A DNA stretch of 64,000 nt. Source: Knoxdaviesia capensis (taxonomy: Eukaryota; Ascomycota; Sordariomycetes; Microascales; Gondwanamycetaceae). Below the pieces are notes generated by a model. That model was not told the DNA's origin and did no database searches. It saw only the letters and a list, made by a program, of their open reading frames with translations. Shown one piece after another: positions 12,321 through 26,224 of this stretch. Position 1 is the stretch's first letter. Each line of letters opens with the position of its first letter. The position numbers and the translations under genes were made by a program. Location of the stretch: the NCBI GenBank assembly GCA_001510575.1, contig LNGK01000002.1, positions 2,840,144 to 2,904,143 on the forward strand, in the 5' to 3' direction.

Positions 12321-12345
12321 TGTCTGTCTGTCTGTCTGTCTGTCT
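12321..12345 (+). repeat. (TGTC)n microsatellite in the 3' flank of yhm2
   Basis: About six TGTC/TCTG units starting 76 nt after the yhm2 stop codon, probably within its 3' UTR. Confidence 0.8.
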
Positions 12346-12722
12346 TTTCTTTTCTTTGATCGGTTTCCGGGGGTCGGGAAAAATGGGGATTGCTTAACGA
12401 CGAGAGAGAACCATTTTTCGTTTCTTTTTCTCCCGATGTTGCTGTCGTTTTCTTGTCTGTTAGCTTTTGAACTTGCTGCATAATGCATGGCCCTCCATGC
12501 CTTCTTGACTTGTCCTTCGGGTGTCGTGTGTTCGGTTGTGTTTCTGTCTTTGGAGGGTGTAGTTTAGCTGACGACGATGATGGACCGTCGTTCACCGGCC
12601 TGCTTGCTCTCCGTGAGCTGTGCTGTTGGGAGTCCTCGCCGGCTGGAGATCGTCGCAGATCGTCTCCGTGTCAACGTCATGGTGCGGTGGTCGGAGAGTG
12701 GCTCCGGCTTCCGGAGACATGG

Positions 12723-12724
<2 letters not shown>

Positions 12725-12762
<38 letters not shown>
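12725..12762 (+). repeat. (CT)n microsatellite
   Basis: Nearly perfect CT dinucleotide run with one T interruption near its right end. It generates Leu-Ser runs in three overlapping ORFs. Confidence 0.85.
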
Positions 12763-13105
12763 TCTCCTCCCATTATCAATTCTCGACTCTTTCGGCTCGA
12801 GGGTTGGGGGTGTGTGTCGAGTCAGCCGACCCGAGGCATTGGTTCTGCCGCACGTCGGGAAAGCGGGAAAGAACGCAGCGGGCGTTTGCTTGTTTCCTCG
12901 TTGGGGGGGCCTGGGTGCGGTGCGAGTGTGCTCGCGTGACTCTGGGAGGCGGGCGAAGGTGCAGGCCGCGGAGGGTCATCGCGCTTCTTTTCTGTGGGAA
13001 CTGTATGCTGTGGTGCGCATGTGCGTGTGTGTATCGCCGGCGCCGATAGCGGGAATTGGGTGCCGGGAGGGTTTTGGTATACCACCGGGCCGCCACTGAG
13101 TATGT

Positions 13106-13146
13106 TGTGTGTGTGTGAGAGAGAGAGAGAGAGCGAGAGAGAGAGC
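13106..13146 (+). repeat. Compound (GT)n(GA)n microsatellite
   Basis: About six GT units pass directly into about fourteen GA units with one GC interruption. Confidence 0.8.
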
Positions 13147-16100
13147 GCGCGGAACCGGACTAATGCCGTCGAGGAGGGCGAGCTTTGAACCGGCTGAAGG
13201 AGCATTGTCGGTATCGATGAGACTTGGCTTTGGTTTCCTTCTTGGGACTCTGAGACATGTCGATGTTCCGGTATGGTGGCCGATGGGCCTAGCTGGGAAC
13301 CGGAACGCCGACCACTAGACGGCGGAGGTTTTGGGAACGGGAAATGCGGTGAAGGTCCTCCGCTCTCCGACTTCCCTCTCTCTCCACCCTCGGCGCCGGA
13401 ACTTGATGAGGACAACAACAACAACAGCCGACTGTCTGAGCTCCAGTGGACGGAATAACCACGGGTAACCACGCGATTGGGTTGAGAGACACAGGTCTGG
13501 GAATGACCGCAGGCTCTGCGACTTCTTGGCAGCACGGTCGGAGAGGTATAAGTTCGGGGGGGCAAGCGGGAGGTATCGTCTGGGTTGTGACAGTGGGAGG
13601 ACACAGTGACTACTCTGCTAGATCATTGTGGTGGTGATACCGTTCGTATGATCGTGAGGGTGGTCGGGGTGGTGAATTGAAGGGTGTGTCGTGAAGTCTG
13701 GGCATGTCTCTGTGCATACGAAGATGGGCTTTTGGTTATTGTCCGGTTCCGAGTCAGACTCTACACAGTCGGGAGATGACTCTGCCATATGGAGGGGAGG
13801 ACACTCACTCGAAACTTCTGGAGGGATCGCGCGGTTCACTGCGGCGCCGGGCCATCGTCCTCCGACGTCGACGATTGTTTGGTCGCCCGCTCGCTGGTCG
13901 GGCACTCGACAGCAGTCGACGACGGGGACGGCCTAACGGGAGTACAAAGGGGGCGCCTGCTTGAAGGCCGTTCAAGTCGTTTTGGAGGGCATCGCTCTTC
14001 TCAGAGTTGATCCGTGAAGCTTGTTCGCTCTCCTCGTGGTAGTGGAAGGTTCTCGGTTGCTGTAAGGCGATGATTTTCCGGGCGGGGAGAGCTTTCCCAC
14101 AGCGAGCTTCCCGGCTGTTGAGCTTCGAACCGAGCAAGCATGAAGACAAACGTCGCCGCAGCTTCTTGATCGTCTCGAGGCTCGAGATATCCGGCATCGG
14201 CTGCTTTAAGCAAGCCCCAACATTTCCGAACCCAAATCCCCGGAGCTGGTAGAGCATTGGCTCTGCAGTCCGGCTCGGAGTGGCCATGAGCTCTATTACA
14301 TGGCAAGCTACACCGGAGCTCCCTCTCGCATGCGGGTCTAACCCTACGCGTTTTATTGTGTCCTCACCCCCCAAGCTCCACGATCCTACGTCATATATGC
14401 AGGTAGCTATCGTGAACTTCTTCCTTTTTGCGCCCCCCCCCCCAGGCCCCACTCACGGGATATTTCCCTCTAATTTTCTTTTTTATTTGCCGTAGTGCAT
14501 CCAATCTATTGAATTAATTTTTTGTAGGGGGTGTGGGTGCAAGATGCGTGGTTTTTGCTTCCCCCGATGGCTTTGTGGGAGAGCCGCTGGCGAGATATTC
14601 ACGGTTAGAGTACGGGGAAAGGCAAACATGCAGATTGCGCCAGTCCCGACCAAAGGGCGGAAAAAGGCCTCTTGGAAAGTTCTCTGGCCGAGAGACGCAA
14701 GAAATGCTCGCCTTATAGACGAGTTTTGCCACAGCTTCCCGCCCTTTTTTTATTGTTATTTTATTCACTGGTTCTCTTGGTGGGTGACAGGCCGACCAAG
14801 GAAGAAGAGCAAATCCTCCCGATAGATGCGCCACGCAGATATCGGGACGACGATCAAAAGGCGAGGAGGCAAAAAAGAGTCGCGAGACGACGCTCTCAGC
14901 TCAGCCGGGCGGGAGAAGAAGGAAGGTTCTTTTTCTGTTTCTCCAGAGACGGAAGCTTGAGGGGGGTGGGTGGTGTTTGTCAAGAGCTGTGTTTGTAGCT
15001 TTGGCTGCGGGTTTGCCGGTTTGCCATCGTGAAAGAAAGGCTGATAAGCGGCATCCCGGGCTGGAAGTACGTCATTCACGGCTTCCTGAACGGCGGCTTC
15101 TCGTTTGTGTCTTTGTGCGGTTTCCAAACAGCACATACGGGAGAAAGCCACAGACACACAACCGCGAGCCTTTTTTTTTTCATTTCTTCCTCTTCTATCT
15201 CCCACCACACCGGCACTTACAATCAGCGTTCGCGTCGTCGTATTCCTGTTCAGCTCGGCTGCAGCGGCCCGGCCACCACGAAAGTCGACGTTGCCTGTAC
15301 GGAATGCATGTTGAGTGGGTGTGGCCGGCGCCCATGGCTCATGGTTCTGGGTAACCCCTTTGTAAGCTTCATGCACGGGACGCAGAGTTCCAAAATACAA
15401 AAACACAAAAACCCCACTCTCCCCTTCTAAAAGGAAGAGCGCAAGAAAACAACCGAGCCAGGCAAGGGAGGAAGACGATCCAAGTGGACAGGTGGAGCCG
15501 TCGGGCGGCCGAACTCGGGAACCGGAGAAAAAAAACTGGATATCCCCGAAAGCCAAGAACTACATCACCCCCTAGTCGAAGGTGTTGACAGATATCAGCC
15601 AAGAGGAGGTATAGCAAGAGAAGGGAGAGAGAAGATAGGCCGATGATGTTGCATTTTGATGTAAAGAACGAACTTGATCGCTTGGGGTTTCCCGAGAATA
15701 TCGGAGATTCAGGCTGTCGAGTCGGGAAAGTCGAGCGAGCTGTTGGCGAAGTCCGGCATTCGAAGCTTTGGAGGAACGGCCATGGCGACATGGCATTTGG
15801 GGGAGGGGGTCGTTGTATGGCAGGCATAGTCTCAAGGCTTTCGCCGGGTCGTTCTATACCATACACACTACCGCAAGGCCTTCTCCTGGAGACGGGAAGT
15901 GGTGGATGTTGTTTGTTTGGTGTTGTTGACGTCCGTCACTCTGTCAACCGCCCGAGGCGTCTTCCTTTCTACTGCGCTCCGACCGGAGCCTCGAATCCAT
16001 GGATACCAGCGCCTGTGAATAACCCGGCGTTCTCTACAAAGGGCGTGTGGGAATGGCGGTGATGGGGGTTAATCCCATGCGTGTGGGTTGTACGAAGCAC

Positions 16101-19100
16101 AAGAGAGGATCTCTCATTTAAACAGGCCAAATTCAAGGATTATAGAAGAGAGGGAGAACCTGAAATCCACCAAGTGTCTAGTTCTTCCTTAGCTTGGATC
16201 TCTATTTTCCTTTTTTCCTTTTTTTTTCTTTTTCCCTCTCACAAGAACAACACACAGACCGGCCGGAAGCCGGGAATAACAGCGTGCAGGCTCAAACTTC
16301 CGAACTCATCTCCCAGCACTTACATAACCTCTGACCAGGGGAAAACACGGACTGCCTCTTCGGAGGCGAGACCGGCAAACCGCTGTGGGCAGAACAGCGA
16401 TCGGAGCGATTAGTGAGGTGTCGGAGCATTGGTAATATTTAGGGGGTTTTATCTTTTTTTTTTTTGGTTTTTTTTTTTTTTTTCAGGCCCAAGTGGTGTC
16501 TCTGTCTAACCTAGTCCACCCACACGCCCCCCCTCCATTTGGCTTGGGCTTTGGCTTGTTTGCCTCTATAGGAGAAAGTGAAACTTGCCGTCAGGTGGCC
16601 TTGGAATCCGGGCGTTCCTGGGAAGCAGCCGGCAACCCAAGAACCGGGTGTTCGTCGGGGGCCCCGGAGTTTGCAATCAAAGAAAGGGGGGGGAGGTGTC
16701 CAGCCGGCAGGAGAAGGATATGGGCGGAAGTCCACGGTATGGGAATCGTCTTTGGCCTCGGAATCTGGCGGATTGAGGGACCCGGCCGGCGCATCAAGAC
16801 TCCTCTGAGCGGGATAGAGGAAGGCAACATGAAGAGTTTTTCCGCTGGGCGGGTGGCCAAAGAGAGAGTATCGACGGACTAGAGACTACTAGAGACGACT
16901 AGAGAAGTGCGGTAGTCCAAGGAAAAGTTCCAGAAACGCCAAAACAGAAACCGCCGGCGCGAGGCTGACGGACAACGACTCCGTCCTTCTTCTGTCTCGT
17001 TTTGTTCCTGGAACTTCGCGATGACGTCGGTCTGGGCTGGCGCGCTTAGGGTCCAAACCCTCGGCCCCGGTCTATCGTCTCGCCTCCCAACCTCACCCAG
17101 GATATCGGGCCGGGCGAACACGGGGCCTAAGTTTGTTTTTAAGGTTTTCGCCATTTTGGCCACTGTTGGCGATGTGCGGCATTTCTTTTTGTGTAGCTCG
17201 GCCGGCTTCCTAGAGAACTGCCATGTAGAAAACTTCGGGATTTTACACATGCTGGTGATAGCCGTGCTCCGATGCCGGAAGGCGTGCCGGCACGTGAAGA
17301 TGGGAGAAAGGAGCGTGGGGAGAGAGACGAATGCATACTTCGGACTTGCAAGGCTGAAGGGATTCGAAAGAATGCCTGGAAAGCTCCGGATACCAGGATC
17401 TCGACGACGAGGCTCTGGCTCCCTCGGGACGACAGGTTTCTCTTGTCATCAGTCAAGTCTGGACACTTGTTTCCTAGACAGACGCTCCCGCTCAAAACCG
17501 TGCAGGCCCAACCGGACCGTGTAAGTGAGGGTTAGGTTGGAGAGCTGGGTGCAAGGCCGGCTGTCAGGCTGTACGTCCAGCTTGCTTACACGCTGTCAGT
17601 GGAGAGTCATGAAAGCATGAAAAGGGAGCCCGGCCAAGGGCCGAGATGAAAGGCTGCCAGAAGAGAGTAGACGTGTGTTCCTTCTTCTGCCCAATGGCTC
17701 CCCGTGTTTTCACGCCGCCGGTATCCCTTCGCTTTGTTCCCACCTTTCGTCAACATAGCCATTTTCCCATGTCAGGGGGATCGTGGGCCAGCGAGGGCGA
17801 GGGCCCCAAGAAGAGGAGGACATTGAACATGACGTAGGAGGAGATCCGATTTGCCCACCTTCCTGTAATGGATGGTGGAATCAAAACAACAAAAAAAGGG
17901 AAATTAAAATAAAGATCAGCTAAGGGTCTGTACCCATCATCCGCAGCGATCGAACAAAAGCGGCTCTAGAAGCTGTTCTGCAACGGGGGAGGGAAGTGGT
18001 GTGGGGCCTTGCCGAAATCCAAGGTCCGGAGATGGCTCGGCCATTGGGAGGAGGAGACTCGGCGAGAAACGGCGTGATGCTACAGATTGGTCCAGCATAT
18101 GCAAGGATGACTTTTGCCGAGATGCGGCTCGGTAAAAGACAGGCACCAAATTGGCCAGGCTGAGATACACTTGGACGTTGACGTTGATGCTCGTTCTTTC
18201 GCTATTTCGGTCGTTCCTTCCTATCCACTTACACGGGCCGAAGCCGGACGGAGCTAAAATGCTTCCAGAACAACACCGGAGTGTTTCTTTTGGAATCGAT
18301 GAGATAATTCATCCACGCCGAGGAAGGCGCGAACATGAATGTTCTATTTTTATACTAACTGGAGAAAAGCAGTATAAAACCCAGATATGCATGTCCCAGT
18401 GATATAATGAAGACCGGCACCGCCAAGGAAGCGCGATGATGTCTACGGCAAGGCTGACTGCCAGTCTTCAGACTTCAGGTTTCTTTGCTCGGTTTTACAT
18501 GTACGAAAGACGCACACGCAACACATATGAAGCAGACTCAGATTATGTGTACGGCGTACTGACAGGTCAACGGGGGAAAGGGTGAGGGGGCAAACCGGGT
18601 GTCTCTCCCAAACACCAACTTACACATTCACACATGTACGAAAACCACGCAATAATGGGAAAGACATACACACGCACACACGCACAGAAAACACAGTCCC
18701 ATTCGTGTAAGTCAAAGTTGGTCCAGGTGCATGCATGTCGCGGTGTGAAACTCCTGCCCAGAAGTGCGGTCTCTGCAGCTGCTCAGCCCTGGCAATGCCG
18801 TATATCATCTCATCATGAACAGTAGGTTTCTTTTTTTTTTTTTCCAACTCTTTGCCACGTCGTCAAGAAATGGCAAAACTCGGCGGGTTGGCCGTGCAGT
18901 GATCGACGTCTGGGTGCCGTTTTGTCGTCGAGAAGCAAGCCCGAACAAGGAATAATAATAAAAAAAGCTACATGTGTTCACCGTGGCTGCTGCCAAGACG
19001 TTGCCACCTCGCTATGTGATAAGGCTTGGCGGCTGAATATGGCAGATGGGGGAGGAGGGGGAAACAGCCCAATTGCAGATTCCACATATGCCAGACCGAT

Positions 19101-19586
19101 TACGTACGATGTGGTGCTCTTTCATGTGTGAACTCATATGTGTGTCTAGGTATTTTTTTTATCACTCTACGCCTGTTGGTTACCTAGGCACAAGGCAGCC
19201 AAGCGGCCGAACCGGTTTGGATCACCCAAGACCGGGCCATCTGAGAGGACGAGGGATGAGATTGAGGCCACATTGGGATCCCTATTCCCACCAAGCCGAT
19301 TCGGTGTAATAAGCGACAGCAAAGGTCCTCTCTTGTCCACGCTGGAAGAGGGGGAAAGCAACAGGAACAGGTTACTGCCGTCCACGCAAGCCGCCTTGGG
19401 GTTGTTTGTCCTGGTGGCAGCCAAGCCGCATCGCCAGAACGAGACGAGCCAAGAGAAGAGGAGGCAGGTCTGGGCATTCTGGTTCCGGGGCCAAGGGAAA
19501 GAAGGGAAGCGGCCAAACGGAGAGAATGAGGAGAAAGCACCCAAGAAAAGAACGATCGGGGTGAGGGGGGAGACCTTTGAGGCCAG

Positions 19587-19625
19587 TCTCTCTCCCTCTC
19601 TCTCTGTCTCTCTCTCTCTCTCTCC
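19587..19625 (+). repeat. (CT)n microsatellite, interrupted
   Basis: CT dinucleotides with single CCC and GT interruptions. On the other strand it produces an Arg-Glu run in overlapping ORFs. Confidence 0.75.
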
Positions 19626-22600
19626 AAGAAAAAGGCAAAAGAGGAGAGGAGCGACAGACACACCCAGTTGACGAGGCTGAGAGAGTGGGTGATGCACTTA
19701 CACGCGCCCAGCTGTGATTCGTCGATAACCTAAACTCCCGCCAACTCAATTGCCAAATCGACGACACCAGGAAATTGGAAAATATGGGTTTTATTTCTGT
19801 TTTCTTTTGTTCTTTCTCCATTATATTCTTAGAGGGGCGACAAAAGCTGCTCAACACACACTCTACCCCGGTGGAGACCAAGTGTTCTTCCGGTTTTCTG
19901 TGTGGCTTCTAGGACTTTGTCGGCAAAAGAGCGGTGTCAAAAGAATACATGACGTCAAAAAAAGACAAGGGTAGTACCATCACCACCTTTTGGAGGTGAG
20001 GAGGAGAAGACGCAGGTGCCTCTTTGTTCGCCCGCCTGGCCAGCCTTTTGGATTTATGCGCCGCAACGCTTCCTCCCTCTCTCCAATGAAAAAAGAAGAT
20101 AAAATAAAAGTATAAAATATAAAATATAAAAATAAAATAAAAAGACTTGCAGCAGCCGGAGGACAATCGGCCGAGACGGGGAGAACGAGCACAGAACGAG
20201 AGAACAGAGATCCCGGGAAGGCTGGAATTATGCAGGTCTTCGCAGCAAGCATTACTACGAGAGAAGAGTTGCGGAACTTTCGGTACATGGTCAGCCGGGA
20301 TTTCCTGCTCACCACCGTCTCACTCGGGGGATCTTTTTCTTGCTCTCGCTCGCTCTCTATGGGCTCGTGGAATGCGAGAGAAGCATGCCGGGGACTGGGT
20401 CCAAAAGGAGCAAAAATGGTTCTCCATAAAACGAAGTGTATCGGAGTCAATCACAGGAGGCCCGGTTTATTTTTATTTTTTCGATATTCTATTATTTACG
20501 AGAAGGGGGTTTGAGTGGGTGGAATTATTTGTCCGGTTTTTTGGGGGTTTTTTTTGGCTGAGAGAGGGGGGTTGTATTTTTCGGTCTTCTGCCCACGCGA
20601 CACACTTTGTCTCAAAAGCCGGCCGGCCAGGAGGATTTTCCGAATATTGGGGCGGCTCTTTCTGTTTCTATTTTGACTAATTTAGAGTTATCACCGTGGT
20701 CAGCGTGGTAACATTGTGTCGGGAGTCTTCGGGTCGGAAAAGAACATCCCTCCCTCTCTCTCTCCCCCCAAAATGGGAAAAGGCGGACATACGGACCAAC
20801 AGCGGGAGGAATCAGAATCGGAGACCGGAAACCCTCTCTCGTCGATATCAAGCGAGGGCGAGGGGAAACTTGGTGGGGGGGGACATGGGTGGAAGCACGG
20901 CTTGCTGATGCTTCCACACGGTTCCATTTGGTCGGCCAACCTGCTCATCTCGGTGGTCGGAATGCCCGCTCTCCGAGGCTGCCGCCAAAATAATGCGTCC
21001 ATTGACGCTGTCACTGGCCAGCTGGCAACCTGTCGGTTAGAATATATATATATTTATATAAAAAGAAAAGAAAATTGGAAAAAAATAATTGGAAAAGGCT
21101 GTCGTCGGTGCATATTCCCTCTTTGGGCCTCACATGGAAAGATGCCCACGTTACCTACAGTACTGTACTACACTGGATATCAAGGAAGAATAATACCTAG
21201 CCAGTTCCTCCTGTCACGTACAGTACTCGTACACAGACATACTGGACTCTGGAAACCGACAGACCTCTCCCGCCTCGATTTCCAAGTTCGTTCCACCAAC
21301 AGCGGCAGGCTTCCCCAACGGAAGAAGACAAAGTAGAAGAAAAGAAAAGAAAAAAGTCTTAGCCTTGGCGTCGATCGGGATCGCTCCCGGTAACGCTCCT
21401 CGCAGGTTCGCTCGCAAGCCTCAAAGTCTCAACCACGCCCCTCCCCCAGCATAGGATTTTCCGCCGATCCCCATTGGAGGGGGTCCAGTCGACGGAAACC
21501 TGAGGCCGGGGGAGTGGACTACAGGACAAGCTCAAGGCGTGGGAGAGTGGGAAGAGGAACTTGGACGGTGAAATAAGAAGAGGCAGAGGAGGGGGGATGC
21601 GCTACAGGGCAGTCGTCTATGGTTCGGAGAGACGCCTCGGTTCACGACGCCCACCCAGGGTTCGTAAACTGTCGCATAAACGTAACCTACAGGCTGAAGA
21701 ACTGAGAACGGATGGGTTTGGGGCCGCAGTGAGTAGAATCACTCGCCGTGGGAGTATTTTGAGGCATGCCAGGACCATCTTTTCGGGAGGGGGCACGCAC
21801 ACACACACAACGCTGCTGCCAATCACGTCCGAAGCCGGGCTGGCGATGAGGGCCTTGATTGCTTCGGGGCTATTACCAGTGCAGAAGTCCAACAGCCTCA
21901 CCACTTACGGTACAGTTCATTACAGCTGGCGTGGCTGGCACCTCGCCTTCGTCCTCGCGTGCCGTCGTTCGGCTCTCTCTCTCTCTTCACCCGCGTAGAA
22001 CCGGCTCGACGCCCGGCGATGGCGAGATGGTTCCCACACGACCCGAAGGCCATACTACGGAACTTATTTGTCACAGCAATTGGCCAATGTCCCCGTGCTG
22101 AAGTGGTGGTCCTTTTTGTTTTTTTTTCTTGTCTCTTTAATGGAGACTCTAAATCGGTCCGCGGAATTGGTCTTTTTTTTTCTGGTGTGGTCTCTAACGG
22201 GCGTTTGTAAGAGCCCCAGAGAAAAAAAGAAAGAAAGCAAGAAAATATTCTAGCCTTGGGTGCATCGGTCCGGCTCAATCACACACGCCGGCAGGCGATA
22301 GAAACACCGTTTGTCTCACCGCCCATTGCCGTAGTCCTCCTCAACTTACAAATTGGCATATCAAACGACGCCCCCCCTTCCCCCCAGCAGGCGCTTTTCG
22401 TGGGTATGGGGACAACGCCGAATCCCACCACAATCCGATCGGAGCATCCGTAGGGAAGAAGAGGACGGCATTCGCGCCATGTATACTGTATGGGTGGAAT
22501 TGGAATTTCAAGGCCTCAAGTCACAAGGGGTCAGAGAGACAGTGGACAGATACAGAGAGAGAGAGAGAAACTTGAAATGTCGGCCAGGCCGTCGGCCAGC

Positions 22601-24517
22601 GGCGAGCTTCCAAACTCGGACACGCACGTGAAAAACGTGGGTGCAGAACAGGACCAACCACAACAACACACCGGCGGCGGTCTGTTTCTCTTTCTGCTTC
22701 TCCAAGCCTGCGCTTTGTTGCTTGGAGCGGCTCACACGAGCATCGAAGGTTGAAACATCCAAGCACATTCTACTGGAAAATGTCGTTCCGGTCTAAGCTT
22801 TGGTACATACATCAAAGTCGTTTCCACTTCTCAATCTTCGTCTTCGGCACCGCTCGTGCCTGGTGTTTGTTTGCGCTCTACCGGGTGCCCGAAGCCAAAA
22901 TTGGAGGACGACCCGGATACACACAGAATCCGGGTAAAACATGAAACAAGCCCGGCAGAATAACAACAAAAGAGAAGACCATGGAAGACAAAAAAAACCC
23001 ACCCGTCCTGGGGAACTACTTTTCAGGACGGTGTTATGGAGTCCACTTGGTAGTGGTGTGGTGGTGTGGTGGTGGGCTTTTCGCCAGTTATTTGTGCGGC
23101 GGTCCTCGTTTCGCCCCCCACTATATCGTGAACATTGGAACGGCTGAGAAAGAACAAGCACCGTTATATCTCTCCAAACAGCAGTGCGCTCGACCGCCCG
23201 TTTTGATTTTTTTTTTTTTTTTTAAGAATGGATCCTAAACCCCCGGTCCTTTTTAGGTCCCGAAGAAAAAGGACAAACGTAACCTGACCAGAAGGATTCG
23301 ACGAAAAAGAGGCCCGAGATGTTGGCCGAAAAGTTGCAGACACGCCTCCCTCACGGGCAGCGGCAAGGCTCTGGCTCTGTCAGGTTCTCGCGAACAGCAA
23401 GTTTACGCGCGAGAAACAGCGAAAAGCAACTCGCCTGTTCTTGAACCAACCGGGGTTTTTTTCTATTCGTCGTTATCAAGAACCTTTTGTCCACACAGTC
23501 GGCACACACACAGACCGCGCCGTCGCATTGTTCAAACCAAAAAGCTTGAGAAGGCTTGACTCTCCTTGTCAAAAAGGCTTGATCGGACGATCCCCCGGCA
23601 CAGCCAGAGAGAAAAAAAAAACAGGAGAAGGAAGAAGGGGGAAAAAATTCGGCGGTCTCGATCGCCGGACGTAAGCCCTATGATGCTCATTCCCGCCGGC
23701 TTGGGCGCACGCGCGCAACGCTCGAACACTCACACACGGCAAAAGCTGCTCTCCTCTAGAAACCCAAGAAGGGCCCGAGAGGTCGGTCTGGTTCTATATT
23801 GTGTATATTAAGTTGCAGAGCTCATACACCCTAACCGGGGAAGGCAAGGCAGGAGTCTATCGCCGTATCCAGGTGGGCAGGCATCTCTCAGGTCGCCCTC
23901 TATGACCCCCAGTGATATCCTCCAGTCCCGGCGTCGTCGTCCTCCTCCTACGTAAGTCAACGACCCCCGCGGGATTGCATGTTTGATGTAAATGACTCTC
24001 CTGCCCGCTCCCATGCAGGCCGGTTTATGTTCCGGCCGTGTGGGTTTACACGATCACAGCTATACCGGTCCTGCAATATGCCCTCTTCGCATGAAGCGTC
24101 AATCTTCGCGATATTTCCGAACTGCAGATATCCCATGCTAGTCTGAGGTCACAGGGCAGGAGAGGAGCGAGGAACAGGAGGAGGGCCGGGAAATATGTGG
24201 CTTTTGATATATCTGGATTATCACTGGCAACAAAAAGCTTGAACAGGCCTCTAACACACCCAAGCACGAACTCCTCAGACGCCGACGGCCGTGATAGAGT
24301 GCAAGGATGGCACTTGAAGGTGACGAGGGGCTGGCCTCTCCGTCTCAGTCAAGGTTGGGAATGAAATGGTCGAGAGCAAGGCTCAACGCAGGACCGGAGC
24401 CCTGTCGACAAGGCAAGGCCCATTCGGTGTGCCGTGCGTTCCCCAAACAGAGCCAGCCAGACAAGGCCTTGCATAAAAACCAACGTGCTGTGGTGCGTGT
24501 CGTGGATGATAATATGA

Positions 24518-24567
24518 ACTGTACTGTACAGTACTGTACTGCGCAGTACTGTTCAGTAGTACAGTAC
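24518..24567. repeat. Cluster of GTACTGTAC/TACAGTAC palindromes
   Basis: Within 50 nt the strand reads alternating ACTGTACTGTACAGTACTG units, a CGC interruption, then CAGTACTGTTCAGTAGTACAGTAC. The whole can fold back on itself on either strand. Shorter copies of the same motif occur at many other non-coding positions in the window. Confidence 0.7.
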
Positions 24568-24771
24568 ATTGACAACCCGGCGAGCAGCACAAAAGACACA
24601 CAAACCTGGCCGGGCGAGAAGTCCCCTCCGCGGCTTCCAGCATGAAATTGAGATACAGGCCCCATGTTGTGCCTGCGGCTACTCTGCCGTGCTGGAATCT
24701 GCCGCTGAAGCCGAACCCCCATGTCCAGTAAACACCATCAAATTGACCGTTACGTAGGGGAGTTCACCAGT

Positions 24772-24799
<28 letters not shown>
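24772..24799 (+). repeat. (TG)n microsatellite
   Basis: About fourteen perfect TG units. Confidence 0.9.
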
Positions 24800-24802
<3 letters not shown>

Positions 24803-25695
24803 TCTGTAACCTGGCCAGTGTGGCCACCTTATAACCTGTGCAAACAACAAGTCACAACACCGATCCCGGTGCTGTGTGCCGGCCATATCCGCGGCCGCGA
24901 TGCCCTCAATGCCTACCGTTGAATGTTGCATAATATTCATATATGGATTGGACAGTACACTGCGTATACGCCGAAATGCACCCATTAGCCCTCCCAGCTG
25001 TCGCCAGTTGTCCTGCAACTGGCGTTGTATGGCGCGATAATATGCACTGGATAAACTCCGGATACACCCTGGCCTCGCTCACGTTTGTGGAGGAGCGATT
25101 TCGCGTTAGCGCAAGGGCCGCTGCTGGCTTTTTTTTTTTTTCCTCGGGGCTGGGGCGGGCGCGCGCCCACAACAAGCCCTGTACCTGTCGATTTCTTTCT
25201 TTTTTTTTTTTTCCACACGCCGATGCCACCCAGTCAGAAAGCTCGCAGTAATCCTCGCTCTCCTCCGGCTCTTTCGTCTGTGCCTCGCTTCCCTCTGGTT
25301 CTTTGCCCTCTCGTTTCTGTCCTGACTTGACAGCCAATTATTGCTCTTGGGGGGGTTGTTTTTTTTTCTGGAGCAGAACCGGGATCTGGGAAAGTGGTTC
25401 TATCCTCCCCTTCCCCCTTCCGCTAATTGCTGGTGACAGGAACTACCCGTCAAAATCCCAGCATGTCCGTAGTTTTTGTACCGATTTCGAGCATGGGCCG
25501 GGGGGAGGAGAGAACCCAGCGCGGGCCTTAGCCGATGCTGGCGCTGGGAAAAACAAGAAAAATGCACAGAACGAGACATATCAGTGGGAGCAGGAGGGAA
25601 AACAACTCACCACCGGAGGAGGAGGCGAAGAAGCCAGGAAAGAGATCAGAGCCGCACCAGGCCGGGTGTGTGTGCCGACTATCAGTGGGCGCGGA

Positions 25696-25696
<1 letters not shown>

Positions 25697-25746
<50 letters not shown>

Positions 25747-25757
25747 ACACATACACA
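25697..25757 (+). repeat. (CA)n microsatellite
   Basis: About 60 nt of CA repeat with two ATA interruptions near the right end; the longest perfect dinucleotide run in the window. Confidence 0.9.
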
Positions 25758-26196
25758 AAATGAACCCTCCCTCTAAGGAGTTTGCCCTCATACTACCAGC
25801 ATCCTATTCGTGTACCAGCGTGCTGTAGTGCGAAGTGTCCCTGCACTTGGTCTCTATCTATCTCCGTCCTTCATTCCTGCCCTCCGTCGCTCTTGCAGAA
25901 CAGAGAGGACAAGACCCCCCTCCATCTCCAGAAGAGACCACCGACAAGAGCCGGTTGACGGCGACAGCCCGTCTGTCCACCTTCATCGTAAACATCGCCT
26001 AAACTGTGGATAAAAAGCGAAGGTATGCCCAGCAATCCAAATATACCCACTTGCTGTTATTCCGGGCCTATTGGTGATTTATATGGGCTCTCTTGCGCTT
26101 TTGGCGAGTAATTATATGGCTTGGCTTGGAGCGGTGTTGAGATTTTCTGGTGTCTCTTTCTCCGCTCCAGAGCCAAGAAGAGGAGAAGGGAAAATA

Positions 26197-26224
26197 TTTG
26201 CTTTTGCTTTTGCTTTTGCTTTTG
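26197..26224 (+). repeat. (TTTTGC)n hexanucleotide repeat
   Basis: Four to five units of TTTTGC in tandem, read as alternating Phe-Ala in one frame. Confidence 0.8.

Noticed and set aside
14115..14265. tRNA-like pieces: a GGTTCGAAGCTC B-box on the minus strand and a GGTAGAGCATTGGCTCTGCA stretch on the plus strand
   Set aside because: No matching A-box, acceptor stem or cloverleaf can be formed around either piece.
12822..15556. Open frames of 215-263 codons on the minus strand (12822-13604, 13805-14452, 14765-15556)
   Set aside because: Composition is repeat-driven (Leu-Ser, Thr-His runs) or mixed without motif or codon bias, and none has convincing exon partners.
17021..17524. 167-codon + frame starting MTSVWAGALRV
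   Set aside because: Codon use shows no bias, no domain is recognisable, and an overlapping frame on the other strand is equally open.
20716..21336. 206-codon + frame in the gene desert
   Set aside because: It contains an AT-dinucleotide-coded Tyr-Ile run and no conserved motif; it looks like chance.
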